Both the position numbers and the translations under genes were made by a program. Below are positions 34,045 through 46,472 of a stretch of 64,000 bases of DNA, piece by piece (position 1 is the first letter of the stretch; every line of letters starts with the position of its first letter). Source of the stretch: Tetrapyrgos nigripes (taxonomy: Eukaryota; Basidiomycota; Agaricomycetes; Agaricales; Campanellaceae); assembly GCA_013368315.1 (NCBI GenBank), contig JAACJM010000038.1:372001-436000 (forward strand), in the 5' to 3' direction. The notes beneath the pieces are model-generated. The model ran no database searches. It saw only the letters and a list, made by a program, of their open reading frames with translations, and was not told where the DNA came from.

Positions 34045-34879
34045 GATCAAAGCCCTGCGGCCTCGTATTTGCCACTCGGAGCGTTGGCCCACATCCCTTT
34101 ATATCCGTGCGTACTCAAAGAACCTTTTCTATCCTACATAAACCATCTCAAGCGTCTCCTTTTTCAGTACGAAGAATGCCTGTGGCTTTTGCTCAGGGTT
34201 TCGGGGGGTATTTTGCAGGGAGGTCGTAGGGAAACTGAACATACCAACAGAAAAACTTGTCTCTGTCGAAAAACATCCTTGCTGGTCTGTGCGCAATGAC
34301 TAAGCGATCGGAACACATCACCCAGGAGCAACTTGAAGCGAGCCTGTGAATCAATGTTGTATGCACATTCGAAATCAGGGAGGCTGGGTCCTGGAAATAA
34401 AGATTTGCATCGTCTTGGCAAACTTGACTTCGTCGAGACTTTGCAGCGGACAAAACGTCCGTAGCCAGAAAGACTTCCTTCTATTGATACTCCTAAGCTT
34501 TGACCTGTCTTCACGAATGGCTAGGCCCAAGAGCGACAATCGTGAGATGGATGGAAGGAACTCCAGAGAGATTCGTCCACATGCTGGATCAAATGGGGTT
34601 ATCACAGGTTATCACTTGGATCAATAGCAATCACAGCTACCTATCGTAACACAGCGTCAATCAATCTTCTTGCGTTATTACTTCAACCATTGCGCATACT
34701 TATAAAGTACCTGTCAGTACGTGATGCTGCCCCTCCCTCCTACCTCCCTCCCCACTGTGTGCTCGGCGCATTGCGCAGTTTTCTAAACTACGGATATCTT
34801 CAGATCTTTCAGTCATTCGTTCTTTTCGTTCTGACGACGTAAACTCTGCGTTTTTGTTGGCACCTTGTGGACTTGGAGG
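34045..34879. other. Intergenic region upstream of the DUF6534-type gene
   Basis: No gene was supported. A TATAAAG stretch at about 34701 is a possible promoter element. Confidence 0.45.
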
Positions 34880-37397
34880 ATGTCCAACTCAACAGGATCT
34901 GAAGGGGGGATGGGTCTAGGGTCAGAGCATATCTCCATTGACAACACTTTCGGTGAGTGGTTGATTTCTCCTTGGGCCTACGCAAGCATTCGCATGACCT
35001 GCGGAATAACCTGGGCCTGACAGTGACAGGAGCCCCTCCACACTGCCTCATGGCCGTCAGTCTGGGTTTTGGAGCTCTCTTTGCTTTCGACGTTTCCTGA
35101 TGCATTTTTTATTATAGGTGCGGGGCTTATCGGCGCTTTCATAACTGCCACGTACGCCTTGTCAAAATTCAATGAAAAACGACGGACTGAAATTTGATTC
35201 CATTGCGTGAAAGGTTATACGGACTTACGACCCTTCAAGTGAGCGGAGTTGTCTTCAGACCCTACTTATCCTAGCCAACTTTGAACACCAGACGTTCAAC
35301 TATTTCCACATTTATCCCAAAGATGATAGGGGCGTCAAAGCACTGGTAAGTGGGCCTTCAAATGAAATCTATCACACACAACTTCTGACATGTATCTTGA
35401 TTGAAGGTCTGGGTTATATGGTATGAATCATCAACTTAACTTTCGATATTGATGGAGAACTTGACTGTCCTTCAAACGCACAACAGGATACTTGACTCGC
35501 TACACGTGGCCCTTTGTACGTCTCAACCGAATTTGATCCGAACACTGCCAGAGGTTCATTTTTACGCAGCATGTTTCTGCATCTATCATTATCTCGTGTG
35601 TCTTCAAATGTGCGGCGCACCGTCCATCGCTCTGACGCCTTGATTTACAGGTGACGAATTATATGAATCCCGCCAGGCTGGCTGACAGTCACTGGTCTCT
35701 CAACGTCAGTGTGTTTGGCTTTTCTGACTGTTGAAACTCATGCGGAGCTCTTACTGATTTTGCTGATGTAGATCACTATGCTGCTGAACGTAAGTAGAGC
35801 AGAAACAATCAAACAATCAGCTCGATTCTGATGTAATGGTAGCTCCTCATCGCAGTTATCGTGCAAAGGTTTGTGGTCGCAGTCGTCATCTATGTTCTTG
35901 AGCTCAGGCTGATTCTCCACTACATTTCCAGTTTCTTTTCGCGGCAAGTTTTCGTCTGTGAGGATTACTTGAAGTTCTTTATCCGCCTGGAAATCATTGC
36001 TTATGTAGTTCACCCTACGATTCAGTATCTAGCGGCCTGCTGCGGTGGTTCTTGGTGACGGTATTGAGCATAAGTGTTTTGGCCCATTTTGGTGAGTCTT
36101 CTGCTGTCCTCGAAGTCTTCTTTACCCCATTTAGGTTGTTATTTCAGTCTTTGGAATGGTCACCGTCGCATTTCTGTGAGTGCTTGCAGCTTAGCTCTCA
36201 TCTGAAGGATATACATACTCATCATTATGTCCTGCTCAGGTTCATCTACCCAGATTTTATCGAGTTCCAGGAGTCTCATCTCGTGAGGGTAGGTATAGGC
36301 CTTTTTCGTATCATCACTCTCTAAATTCCTCCAAAGTTATCTGGTGCAACACCGTTCGCCATTTTTGCCGTCCTTTCCGACATTTTCATAGCGGGATCGT
36401 TGTGTTATTTGCTGTATGAGAATAGAACGGGGTTCAGGGAGTAAGTGGGATACCATTTGCTTGTTTGGCTTTGCCTAATTGTCTCGCAGCACGAATACAA
36501 TCATCACAACGCTGATCATTTACGCTGTTAACCGATGTCTACTTACTTCGTAAGGATCGCTCGATTTGGATGACATTATTCTTGAAACCTGACCTGACTC
36601 TTGAATCGTAATCATTTACTATTAGCGTTGTGGCCATCACAGAGGTTATTGTCGTGAGTAGATGTTCCCATCTTTGCGTAGGTGTCCTGACTGTTCACCT
36701 TTTTTCAAGTTCGTCCTGACGCCTAGAACGCTTTGGTTCTTGGCAATTGACTTTGTGATAGGAAAGCGTGAGTGTCAGATACAATCTGCCGCTTCGAATT
36801 TATCTCCCTTCTATCTCTCTATCCTTGCGTCTGCATCAACGCTGATACTTTCTTTCCGGTATTTCACATTATCCATACTGATAATGATGACTACCCGCGG
36901 CAGTTTATGCAAACAGTCTGCTCGCTTCTCTAAATTCACGAAGGGCTATTCGGGGAACACCTAGAGGGACTTCCTATTCCACTAGCTTCTCAGTGGCTAC
37001 ACCTGACGGTCATACCAGCTTGAACTTTGCGTCGAATGTGGGTTTGATTACAATTCAGGCTTTGGTTTCCAAAGCTAACTCTGCTTACAGGTCAGCGGTG
37101 CAAACGCTGAAATCACGGTCAGTTTCCCCCTTGGCCAAAGTACAATCTTTGCAGAGCTTCACACTTTGATTTAGCGTGGGCGAGTCGTTGCTTTGGATTC
37201 CCTTAATGACGTAGAACTTGGAGATCGTCAGGACAGATTTGTAGACGAGTACCCGGATACATCGACAAAAAGGTCAAATATAGCAGATCAAGGGCTCACA
37301 TAAACTCCGCTAATGGTTTAGGAACGAGATGTTCAAATGTACGTGGTACTTAGCTTGTTTCTGGATGCTAAACAAGGACACTTTGGGGTATCTATGA
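34880..37397 (+). CDS. DUF6534-type multi-pass membrane protein, 22 exons, about 368 aa
   Basis: Exons: 34880-34952, 35118-35151, 35214-35238, 35292-35345, 35407-35420, 35487-35515, 35570-35595, 35651-35704, 35772-35789, 35843-35868, 35932-35957, 36026-36091, 36148-36175, 36240-36288, 36337-36440, 36490-36549, 36626-36653, 36710-36767, 36904-37037, 37091-37117, 37175-37272, 37322 to the stop. The frame is continuous. Family marks: YGLTTLQ, FHIYPKDDRGVKAL, ILDSLHVAL, YHYLVTNY, VIVQSFFSRQV, DIFIAGSLCYLLYENRTGF, TTLIIYAVNRCLLTS and LYANSLLASLNSR. The family is common and uncharacterised in agaricomycetes, with seven hydrophobic segments. The C-terminal end is uncertain: the unspliced frame stops at 37395-37397, but a GTACGT donor at 37339 could end the protein at about 37442 instead. 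Confidence 0.75.
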
Positions 37398-37582
37398 TGC
37401 TGCTATCTATGACCAAATTCTATGTAGCTTTATCTTGCAGAAATATCATGTAACGATTGTCAGGGTTCACCCTGAATCCATATCTAGCGCCCGCGACGAT
37501 ATTCAGACTGTATAGAATATTGTGGCCTTTTGGTGTAGTTGTAGTCTGGTATAGTCGCAGGTAGCCCGAACTCGACTGAATA

Positions 37583-37860
37583 TTGCGAGGCCGAAGAATG
37601 AGGCTAAGTTTTTTTCGCTCACTTTCTGCTTGTGGCTATGTAAACTCGTTCTTCCCGGCCGTATATCGTCATCGCGTCATCAATCGTCCTGTGTCACGGG
37701 CTCCTCCGTCGGTTACTTGCACCTGGTTGCTGCGCTTCACTATAAACAGTATTTTGACATTTTTTCCTTATTTTACAGTAGCCTCAAAACCAGGTACTCG
37801 ACCTCGTTTCTCAGCGCAGATTCCTGATGTCAAAGTAACGTTATTTGCCGGCTTCGGATT
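37583..37860 (+). repeat. Dispersed repeat, copy 2
   Basis: Partner of 29719-29900; the shared core starts GAGGCCGAAGAATGAGGCT. It lies between the DUF6534-type gene and the tRNA-Gly-like locus. Confidence 0.45.
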
Positions 37861-37963
37861 TATCCGGTTAGATAGCCAACACGGGCCTCGGCCGCTTCGT
37901 ACTCACCACGCCCTGGCGCTGGCCCACACCCCCTTCATCTGATATGCAGGCACTCGTCATTCA

Positions 37964-38035
37964 ACACCGTTGGTGAAGTGATTATCATGCTTGCCTTCCA
38001 AGCAAGTGGCTCGGGTTCGATTTCCGAACAGTATG
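37964..38035 (+). tRNA. tRNA-Gly (anticodon TCC), diverged, possibly a pseudogene
   Basis: The anticodon arm CTTGC-CTTCCAA-GCAAG, the D arm GTGA/TCAT and the T arm TCGGG-TTCGATT-TCCGA all fold. The acceptor stem (ACACCGT with ACAGTAT) has two C-A mismatches, each consistent with a G to A change on the 3' strand. There is no intron. I rate it as either a decaying gene or an unusual but transcribed tRNA. Confidence 0.5.
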
Positions 38036-38192
38036 ACTCAGAGCTGGAGTTCAGCAATCTGCTTTTGCACAGAGAACCTTAATTTTGTTTCGCCACTTTG
38101 ACCGTCAAATATGTCATGTGCCACCGACGTCGTTGCTTGTCTCTGTTTGTCAAGAGCTCCGTCATCGACGTCATACATAGACGCGACTCCGC

Positions 38193-38199
38193 TCTATAA
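38193..38199 (+). promoter_or_regulatory. TATA box of the CsbD-like gene
   Basis: CTATAAAT lies about 60 bases before the ATG at 38255. Confidence 0.5.
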
Positions 38200-38254
38200 A
38201 TGAAACACGACGAACAACTCTCATTCCCTCCATTAACAACATTTTTCACGACCT

Positions 38255-39946
38255 ATGGCCTCTCTAATCGCTCCCAAAATCGAAGACCAAGTTCTACCGT
38301 CTACTCCGTCCAATCAATGGGCTGATGAGACCCTCGACGCTGCTCATTTCAACGCGGACCGAGTGGTTACCAGCTCTACGACTTCTACTCCTGGTTTCGA
38401 GCTTCCTGGTGCATTTCCTCGGGATTATCGTGGCCAATCCGCCGTCTCAAGTGATACTGACGCTCCGAGTGTCGTGGAGCGAGCAAAACAATATATCCCG
38501 GCACAAGGCGACGTGGAGCAAGTACTGAAGAGTGTTGGAGAAACCGCCAAGCAGTACCTTCCTCAGTCATTGACTTCTTACTTCCGTGAGTGATATTTTC
38601 GTCTGAATACGCGTTTCTGACTCGTCTTGTATGGTTTTCGTTTCATAGCGGGAGGCTCTCAACCCAATACGTCATTACCATCACAGGAGAACGAGCTGAC
38701 GCGCAGTGATGGAATAGGCTCCTTACCCGGCAACGCGTCCGAATCAGCTGTCGCGCTCCTGCCTGATGAACGCAATGCTCCGAAAGACCAACCCAAGACG
38801 TCATTGCCGTCACAGGAGAACGAGCTGACACGCAGCGATGGTGCAGGTTCATTACCCGGCAACGCCTCTGAATCAGCCGTGGCTCTTTTGCCTGATGAGC
38901 GCAATTCTCCGCAAGATTCGGACGGTAAACTTCTCGACACGTCTGCCCTTACTCCCTCCACCAATCGTGATCATGACACGCACAACTCCATTTCCAACAT
39001 TAGCACTTTAGCTCAGGACGGTTCTGAATACGGTAAATCCACTCCTGGACTTGGGCTCACTCCGACCTTGAGCCCATCCCTCTCGTCGAATACCGCGAAC
39101 ACCAATGTGACCGCAAGTACCCACGGTGGTGGCGTCGAGGACCCTTCAGGGGGCTCCGAAGCTCCAAAATTGGCAGGTAATGCATCCGGACAGGAGTTTA
39201 AGGAGAAACAGGTGTGTGCTTCTCGTCTTCTTTCATTCTGTCTATATTATGCTATGTCATTCACATTTCTCCGATTCGTCGATACAGGAACCTCTCTCCA
39301 GCGAAGGCCCCGCCCTGAATCTCGCTCCACGTACCCATCCTCTGGCACATACAGGCGCCGAATGGAAAGGAGTTCCTCTGGATGAGGAGTATCAACGCAA
39401 GAACTTGGACGGTGATTCAATACCATCTGCTTCCAGTCTCGAAGTCGGAGAGAAGGAGAAGAAGTTCGAGCTGGTAAGTAGCTATTTATGATCCCGTCAT
39501 ATTCGTGGAGATGTCTCACCTACTGTCTAATTATACAGGGCTCCGCTCGAGACGAACCCTCGACAACTTCAGAGTCGACTCTTCCGCTACCAAACAATGA
39601 CAGCAAAGAAAGTGGCCAACATATTTCCAAAATCGCATCCGTTGCTGCTCCCTCGCAGGTTTCAGATACCTCGTCCAATACAAGTGCTACCCAGTCCCGT
39701 TTCACCGAGCAAGATTCCACCAACGTTTCCGGCAGCGTAATTCCGTCCCACAGAAAGGGAGCTAGTATCGGGAGTAGAGGCAGTCTAGAGGGAAGTCAGG
39801 GAACCGCTGGGAGCACGGGTAGTATCGGGAGGAAGTCGAAGCTCTTGAACAAGATCAAAGGAGAGGTAAAGGTTATTTCGGGGAAACTCGGAGGAAAGGA
39901 AGAGAAGGTGGAGGAGGGAAGGAGGTTGATGAGGGGAGATGTTTGA
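38255..39946 (+). CDS. CsbD-like, Ser-rich stress-type protein with a 43-residue tandem repeat, 495 aa
   Basis: Four exons: 38255-38585, 38649-39211, 39288-39473, 39539-39946; 1,488 nt. The N-terminus has an AKQYIPAQGDVEQVLKS helix pattern. Residues from about 115 to 200 are two near-identical 43-aa units, each with SLPSQENELTRSDG, GSLPGNASESAVALLPDERN. The middle is disordered, then HTGAEWKGVPLDEEY, and the C-terminus KLLNKIKGEVKVISGKLGGK resembles the CsbD stress-response motif. The GSLPG-ESAVALLPDER motif recurs in uncharacterised fungal proteins. It is probably cytosolic and intrinsically disordered; function unknown. All junctions keep the frame. Confidence 0.75.
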
Positions 39947-42062
39947 GATCGTTGGATACTGTACTCTATGGACTCGGCAACATGGACAATTTTTCTTGGA
40001 TTTTTTTTCTCCTGTTCTCGAGCATATATCACCACCATATTTTCTCAACAGAACAGTTTTTTTCATAATGCACGGTACCAGTAATAAGGAATATGTCTAT
40101 TTACAACTACCTCTGCGTAGTGTTGACCGCAAAAATTCGTGTTCATCGTGCGAGGACGCGTAAGTGGCTAAATGACGTCATACAGTCTGCTGGCACAGTT
40201 CAGACTCGCCAATGTCACAGCTATTTCTTGCCCTCTTGAACTTGATCGAGAGACGGTGGTTGATACTGAGATATGAATAGCTGGAGCATGCTTCGTCTCT
40301 TCGTCTGGGGCCGTAGCAGTCTTGGAGACTTTCATTGGCTGAACTTCAACGGGCCGTCTTTCGCGGTTCGCCAGGGAACTCTTAAGTAGAAGAAAATTTG
40401 AACAAAGCCCATCGCTGCAGGGTGATTCAGGAAACACTTGTCAGGAATCAAGAGTTCTCTGGAATTCTGGGCCTGGATTGACACTGCTTCAAAACTGGAG
40501 CGACTTCGGGTTTTCATGAGGAGAATTCTTGGAGAACGTGGAGAAGATCCAAAGACTCAGAGTTGTACGGCATGCAACGCTACCTATCAGCATCATCACC
40601 GATGCATTGACCATTTACCCTCGGAACATTCCTTAGGCCGTCATTTGTATGTAGTAAATTCACTGTTCACTACATACAACTTTTAGAGTTCTTTCAAGTA
40701 CGATAATCCGCCATATGGGGTGGCGTATCCCTTGGTGGTAGAAATATGAGTCAGTCTACACTGCTTATGGTCCATCAGAATCTCGTACATACCGCTCTTT
40801 GGAGATCCCCGCTGCAACTTTTCCGGCAAGCAACCTCCGATAGGAAATGCGCCAACTCATGATGCCATAGTGTGGCAGCGGTGTCAGTCGATGAGTTAAT
40901 GACAAACTGACGTATCTGGCCGATAGAGATGCCATTCAGCACGTACAGCTTGCGATGGACTAAATGGGAAAGCGCTAGCAAGAAAATCAAAGTGCAATAT
41001 GTCAGGATCATCAGCACAGTGACATTTCCGAGGAGCTAGGGCTGGCTACCGTATAAAATTTCCGAGATCGATTTTGTAAGGGTGGCTGAAATATGTATAA
41101 GTGGGGAGCAATGGGTTGCGGCAGCCAATCACGGCTATAAGTATTGAAATCTAAACGTTCAAGCCAGCGATTTTGATTTGGACTAGAGAAAATTTTTCAT
41201 AAGTTCGTCATCCATAAGTCATGTCTGCTAGGCAGGACACTAAGAATCTCATCTAATCTGACCATGCTTTAGCCCCAGGAAACTACCAAGGCAAGATCAA
41301 AGTGAGATAAGAAATATAAAATAACGATAGCCACATGCCAATCTCGAGTCTAAAGCACGGTTCCGGGGTCAGTGGAACAAGAGCCTTTTAGACGGTCCTC
41401 TTTAATGCCATAGCCTAAAACTTAGCAAACTCATCAAACATTCAGTAAATCGAAGGCTTAGACTGTTTCTAGATTGATTCGTCAAAGTTTTTCCTAGTTG
41501 AGCGATAGACTAGAAGAGTTTCCCCGGATTTGAGCAGACTACGAATGGCCATCTTTGTCGGACTTTGCAGTGGTCACGAAGACCTTTCAAGACCCTTGGC
41601 GGTTCCTGGCCATAAATACCCTCGACAAAGTTCACAAGCCGTGCGCGGACCGATGGTAAGCGACGAGGTTTTCGAATCACCTGTAAGACTACTCCTTGCA
41701 CGGAAGCCGATTGAATTCTTAATTTACCAAGGCACACTTTTCTTGCGCTCGATGCGGATAACAGAACTTGCCATGCCTTTTTCATTTTCTCTCAATACAA
41801 ACTCGTTCTAATCTCCGTCTAGTCTAAGTGCGACACGTCAAAATGTTTCCGGTGGTCTCTCTGTTGTCTCTGCTGCGGACCTGCACATTTAAGCCACGCC
41901 GTTTAAAGCGTACGAAATTGCCAGATCTTACAGCTGCGTTCTGCCTCTGATCAGCTAAAGCTTCCAGTGGAGCTGAGCTTCAGTATGCAGCCATTTTATA
42001 TCTCAGCTAGTATACAATTCTCAACTTCTGTGTACCCTACAGGTGGTACCACTACTGTAGCA
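39947..42062. other. Intergenic region
   Basis: A minus-strand stretch at 41017-40775 has a hydrophobic start and a plausible GTATGT donor, and further open pieces follow to about 40170, so a small unassigned minus-strand gene is possible. I could not recognise or complete it. A minus-strand 91-codon frame at 41510-41785 has no features. Confidence 0.35.
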
Positions 42063-44168
42063 TCATTCACCGATATCGCCATCTCCATCGACTACGTCTG
42101 CTTCGACTGAATAGAGTTCATCGGTATCAATGCTATATCCGTCATGTATAGTCCAAAGATCGTTTGATAGTTCCCTCAAGCCATCTAATTCGTCAGCTCC
42201 CATTGACACTTGTTCTCCGGATTTCCTGCGCTCGACATATGTCTCAATATATTTAGCGTAGGCGGCAAATAGCTTCCCCGTCTCGCTGGTACTTGCAAGA
42301 AAAGAGAGACTCGTGACAGAAGGTGTTACTCGAAGAACCCTCGGTGAATTACGATCCACTTCGCGTGGGGGGAGTTTGTTTCGACTTTCTAGAATCGACT
42401 CGTTCTTGAAAAAGTCGGGGAATGAAGACGGAAGGGGATAGGCTGGCATGTGGACGCTGTTGACGGTGTGATTACGTCCCGAGGAAACATTAGAAAAGCA
42501 ACTCATCATACCTCGCAAACGTCGTACTTTGGAAAGAAGATGACCAGTCATTGTATGCTTGAAGAATTGGAGTGTCGAGGCCCCTTGTCACATCTTTTCG
42601 TGCAAAACAATTCATCTGATAGTGACGATTAGATCCAGCTGCAACCCTTGCTCTGACAACGGAACTCACTGAAATGTGACGCGAAGGGATAGAGAGGTCT
42701 AGAATGTCTTCAAAAAAAGGTTCTTGGAAAGCAACCGGGAATATTCCGCCAATCTGACTGAATTGGTTTGCACCGTTCCAGTTCAATTGCGCCGCAAAAG
42801 TGTCCATGCTCTCTCTGGAAGAAGTCAACCTTCTCTGTAGTGAGAAAAAAAGCTGAATGATCAGGGGATGGAGATTTACCGGAGCGGCAAGGTTACAGAC
42901 TCAGTATGAGCGGAAAGGAGGGCCGAGGCATGATACAAGCTTCCCTAAATCTAGGTATCAGCAAAAGAGACGTGGCTTGAGGAGACTCAGACTTGCGTCT
43001 AAGTTCAGGGATTTCCCTGTCATTGATGTCCAAGTCTTTGACGTTTGGATGGGGACGGTGAGAAGAGACAATTCATGCAAGTCCCGCAGATAGAGCGCGT
43101 CGTTAATGATCTTGCTGGTATATGGGGCCTAGAATAAATTCAGTGTTAATAGTGAGAATGCCAAGCGATGATGCTTACCTTTGTCGGGATACGTTGGGAA
43201 GGTGCCGCGTCCGATAATAAAGGCACAACCAGTGACGGCGCAGTAGACAGCTCATCTCGGAAGGTAGTCAAAAAAGAACGTGTGAATGACCCGAAGGCCG
43301 CTGTATCGTTCATTACTTGCATACCCTGGTATTGCGTGTCAATTCCCCATCATCCCAAGGTGCACAAAGGGCATACCTGGAAAGAATTACACTCCTCGAG
43401 GAATAGCCGAACAGAACTTTCCATCAGGTCTGTTTCCTGAAGTGGTCTCACGTCCGGAACATGTATACGTGGTTCATAAACTTAGCTATACCTGGTTGTA
43501 TCGTGAAAATGTTTCCACTCCATGGGTCCAGTCACCCTCTGGATCCTGCCAGTCTGGTAGGTCTGGAAGCATACACAAAGATCGAGGATGATAGAACACG
43601 CGGTTGAAGTCTGACCAGTACCGAACATCTTTAGGGTTTGGCGAGAACTCCTCAATTCCATCCGGAGTAGACGCAAGCTTAGTTTGATAGGGACTTGTGG
43701 CGACCTGTCGTTGCTTGTACTCTGCTGTAGGACCGGTCCTGTCCAGTAGATGAGATTCAACCAAGACTAATTTGAAAAAAAGAAACGCACCATAAATCCG
43801 ATGAGCTTGAAATCTCCTCAGAAAAAAGACTCGAATTCGTTCTAGCTAAAGCACCGTAGTTCCCTGACTTCCGTTAATTACAGGCGGTGAGGTGTACGAC
43901 GTGAAAATGCAAACCTTTCCTGTCAAACATCATCAATCTAGGGCAATACGTAGCTTCTCCCTGTCAAGCTACTGTGAGTAGAATGAGAGAGCTGAGATAA
44001 CACGCTCGAACTTGCTTTGGCGTTTAAACCTTCTCTGAAAGATACATCGTGACATACAAAAGAATTTTCATCTTCTCCGTACGTGAAGTAGCTCTCCTGC
44101 GTGTTCCAGAAATGGGTGCCGACGTAATTGGCAAACGTGCCTGCTTGCAGATACAAAATCTCCCTCAT
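42063..44168 (-). CDS. DML1: DML1/Misato-type protein, tubulin-related, 512 aa
   Basis: Ten exons (minus): 44168-44016, 43960-43915, 43766-43492, 43436-43377, 43325-43179, 43128-42997, 42944-42880, 42832-42670, 42615-42512, 42456-42063; 1,539 nt in frame. It starts [20 protein letters not shown], has [72 protein letters not shown] and [14 protein letters not shown], all typical of the DML1 family; the C-terminus is acidic. In yeast the family is needed for mitochondrial DNA inheritance and morphology. Intron 1 (44015-43961) and intron 6 (42996-42945) read as GC-AG with GCAAGT donors. Intron 2 is 148 bp and its acceptor is the least certain point. Confidence 0.88.
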
Positions 44169-45311
44169 CAATGCAAGCAAACCGTTCTGAACGATCCACG
44201 GAAGCTTTGCCTGGGTAAAAATGCTTTAGAAAAAGAACTAGTCAATTCTCACAACAGATATTGACATGTTGAGCAGCAAACAACTCACCTTGAAGCCAAA
44301 TGAGCCCGGTGCTCGATGCTGGAGGTTGAGGAGGAAATTTTTGGTTGATTATGTAACATCTTCTAGACTTTTCCCATCCCCTACTGGTGCGATCAAACAC
44401 TCATCCTCCAAGGCGAAGGGAAGCAGCTGATAGATCTTTCAGAATTCTGTCAAGCTGACACAATGGTAAAGAAACGCATTCAACTAGCCCGCGGCCACTG
44501 GAACAATATTTTTCAGGATACACAGTCGTACAATCGGATACGCCGTCACGGTAGGCTTTGCTCTGGAGAGTCTGCTCGGACCGTATGCATAGGGTGGTCG
44601 ATTTTGCTGTGGTCATATGGCCCACTCTATTTCGTTGTTCTGACCACGCACAGAGGGAACTAAATTAGAATCTAAGCTACGGGACACAACCCCTGGTCTA
44701 ACACACATCTTGGTTCTGAATTGCTCAAGATTTAGCTACAGTCACAGGTTGCAGAATTATTGATCTCACAATGATGTCATTCTTCATCTGTGCCGTACGT
44801 TTTAATCAACGTCCCAGCCTTTACATCATCGTTATCCAATTCGCCGCTACACATCAATACCTCCGGATACTTGTGTGTTCCCAAATCAAGCAAGATCATC
44901 GAAAGCATGCGCGATGGACCACTATTACATACTCATGGAAAGTTTGTGCCTTGAACAGCTCGCGGGTAGGCGGTGGCTGCTTTACGTGCATGGCTCGGCA
45001 CTAGTGTAGATACTTATGCTTTGTTGTACGTGAACCGGTCATTAAGCCTCTTTCAGTCAATGAAGAAATTCTGTCATTGAAGCAATGGTATACAAGTCGA
45101 GTGTCAAACTCTTTCATATCATAGCGAGAGGTAGGCTGAGCTATGTCGGAAAATATCCGTAGCGTCACCGGTGAGGATGATAAATGCAACTCCAAAATGA
45201 ATTGGCAGTAATTAAGTGAAAACGTACGATATATGTACAGAGACCTGTGAAGGTGGAACCTCTGTGGCAATGATACATCGAAGACGATCTGGTTATGGAA
45301 GTCATCGAAAA
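44169..45311. other. Intergenic region between DML1 and the WOPR gene
   Basis: Promoter of DML1 and 3' flank of the WOPR gene. Small plus-strand frames (44463-44663, 44771-45004) show no features. Confidence 0.45.
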
Positions 45312-46472
45312 TCACAGGCCTATCCGAAAACTCTGCAACGCTCGAAGATCTTCTGAAGATAATGGTGTGTAAGTGTCTGGGGGAGGTTTCCGGCTTTCAC
45401 GAGGTGCAGTGTGAGAATGCACCAGTCTAGGGCGTTCCGGATAGTATCCCAGCGCGGAGAGAGGGGGTAAGGCAACTCGCTGACTTTTGTCGCCCGGTAA
45501 AGGTGGCGAGAGTGGAGGCGGATAAGCATTGGCATAAAATGAGCCTGATCTTGAAGGTGATCGAGGGCTTTCGCGGTAACGATGATCATACAGCATCACC
45601 TCTTGATCATCCCCAGCCTCTCCAGTCTGCCCGTCTGAAGAGTCTAGTCTGGAACCAGGAGACTTGCTATTTTGGAAGATACCTGATGGGACGCGAATAC
45701 GACGGAGATAGTCGAAGTCTTCGATAACGGGCAGACGAGAGTAATCATTCCCCTTCAGTCGTCCATTAGACATATAACGTCAAGGCACACGTAGAAATAG
45801 ACATCACTTACGGAGAAATACGCCACGACATGCCATTTACGAGTTTCTGATGTGCCAGGAAAATGTACGATTACAGAATAAGTCTGTTTGGTCAACCCAT
45901 CCGGTTTTGATGGTCTGTCTTTCCGCCTGGTGGGAGGAGCTATAATGGCATTTGGATCCGATGCCCTACGCGCTCTATAGAGATAGTAATCAGAAATCAT
46001 TCATTTGGATCAACATCGAATGGAGCTAGAACCTTCGAGCGGCCTTCGCTTCTCTCTCCTCTTGGGTGGTCTCCACTTTCTCTTCATAAAACAGATAGTC
46101 ACCGCGCATTCGACTCTGGGACCTATTATAGTAGCGAGGTGAGGATATCTCTACAAGGAGAACGTAATTTAGATCCTTACCAGCGTCTACCATCAGTCCA
46201 TCGCAATAAACCGCCATCATCTTCAGCTTCCTCCCAAACGAATACGTTTCCTGTGGTGAGTTGTTCACGTTCGCTTGCCACCAAGCGTCGCTTGATTAGA
46301 GGTAGGATGTTAAGCCTGACGGCCTCGAGTAATACGTGGGCATCGTGAGCGTCTCGAATGTCTAAGAATGTAAGTCAGCACAACATCGTTACGACGAGTG
46401 AGGCTACACACGTAGCGAAGGATGAGTGACAAAACCATTATCTGGTGAATGGTGGGAGGGGCGGTAAGACAT
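45312..46472 (-). CDS. WOPR-domain (Gti1/Pac2-type) transcriptional regulator, 311 aa
   Basis: Five exons (minus): 46472-46412, 46361-46181, 46122-46033, 45974-45812, 45752-45312; 936 nt. The first WOPR half has HIRDAHDAHVLLEAVRL, LIKRRLVASERE, VFVWEEAEDDGGLLRWTDG and RRWSQSRMRGDYLFYEEK. The second has LTKQTYSVIVHFPGT and KWHVVAYFS followed by YSRLPVIEDFDYLRRIRVP. The rest is a Pro/Ser-rich tail. WOPR proteins (Wor1, Ryp1, Gti1, Pac2) bind DNA and control morphological switching, sporulation or nutrient responses in fungi. The RWTDGRRWSQSR core is intact. The linker between halves is short. Which process this copy controls is unknown. Confidence 0.88.
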
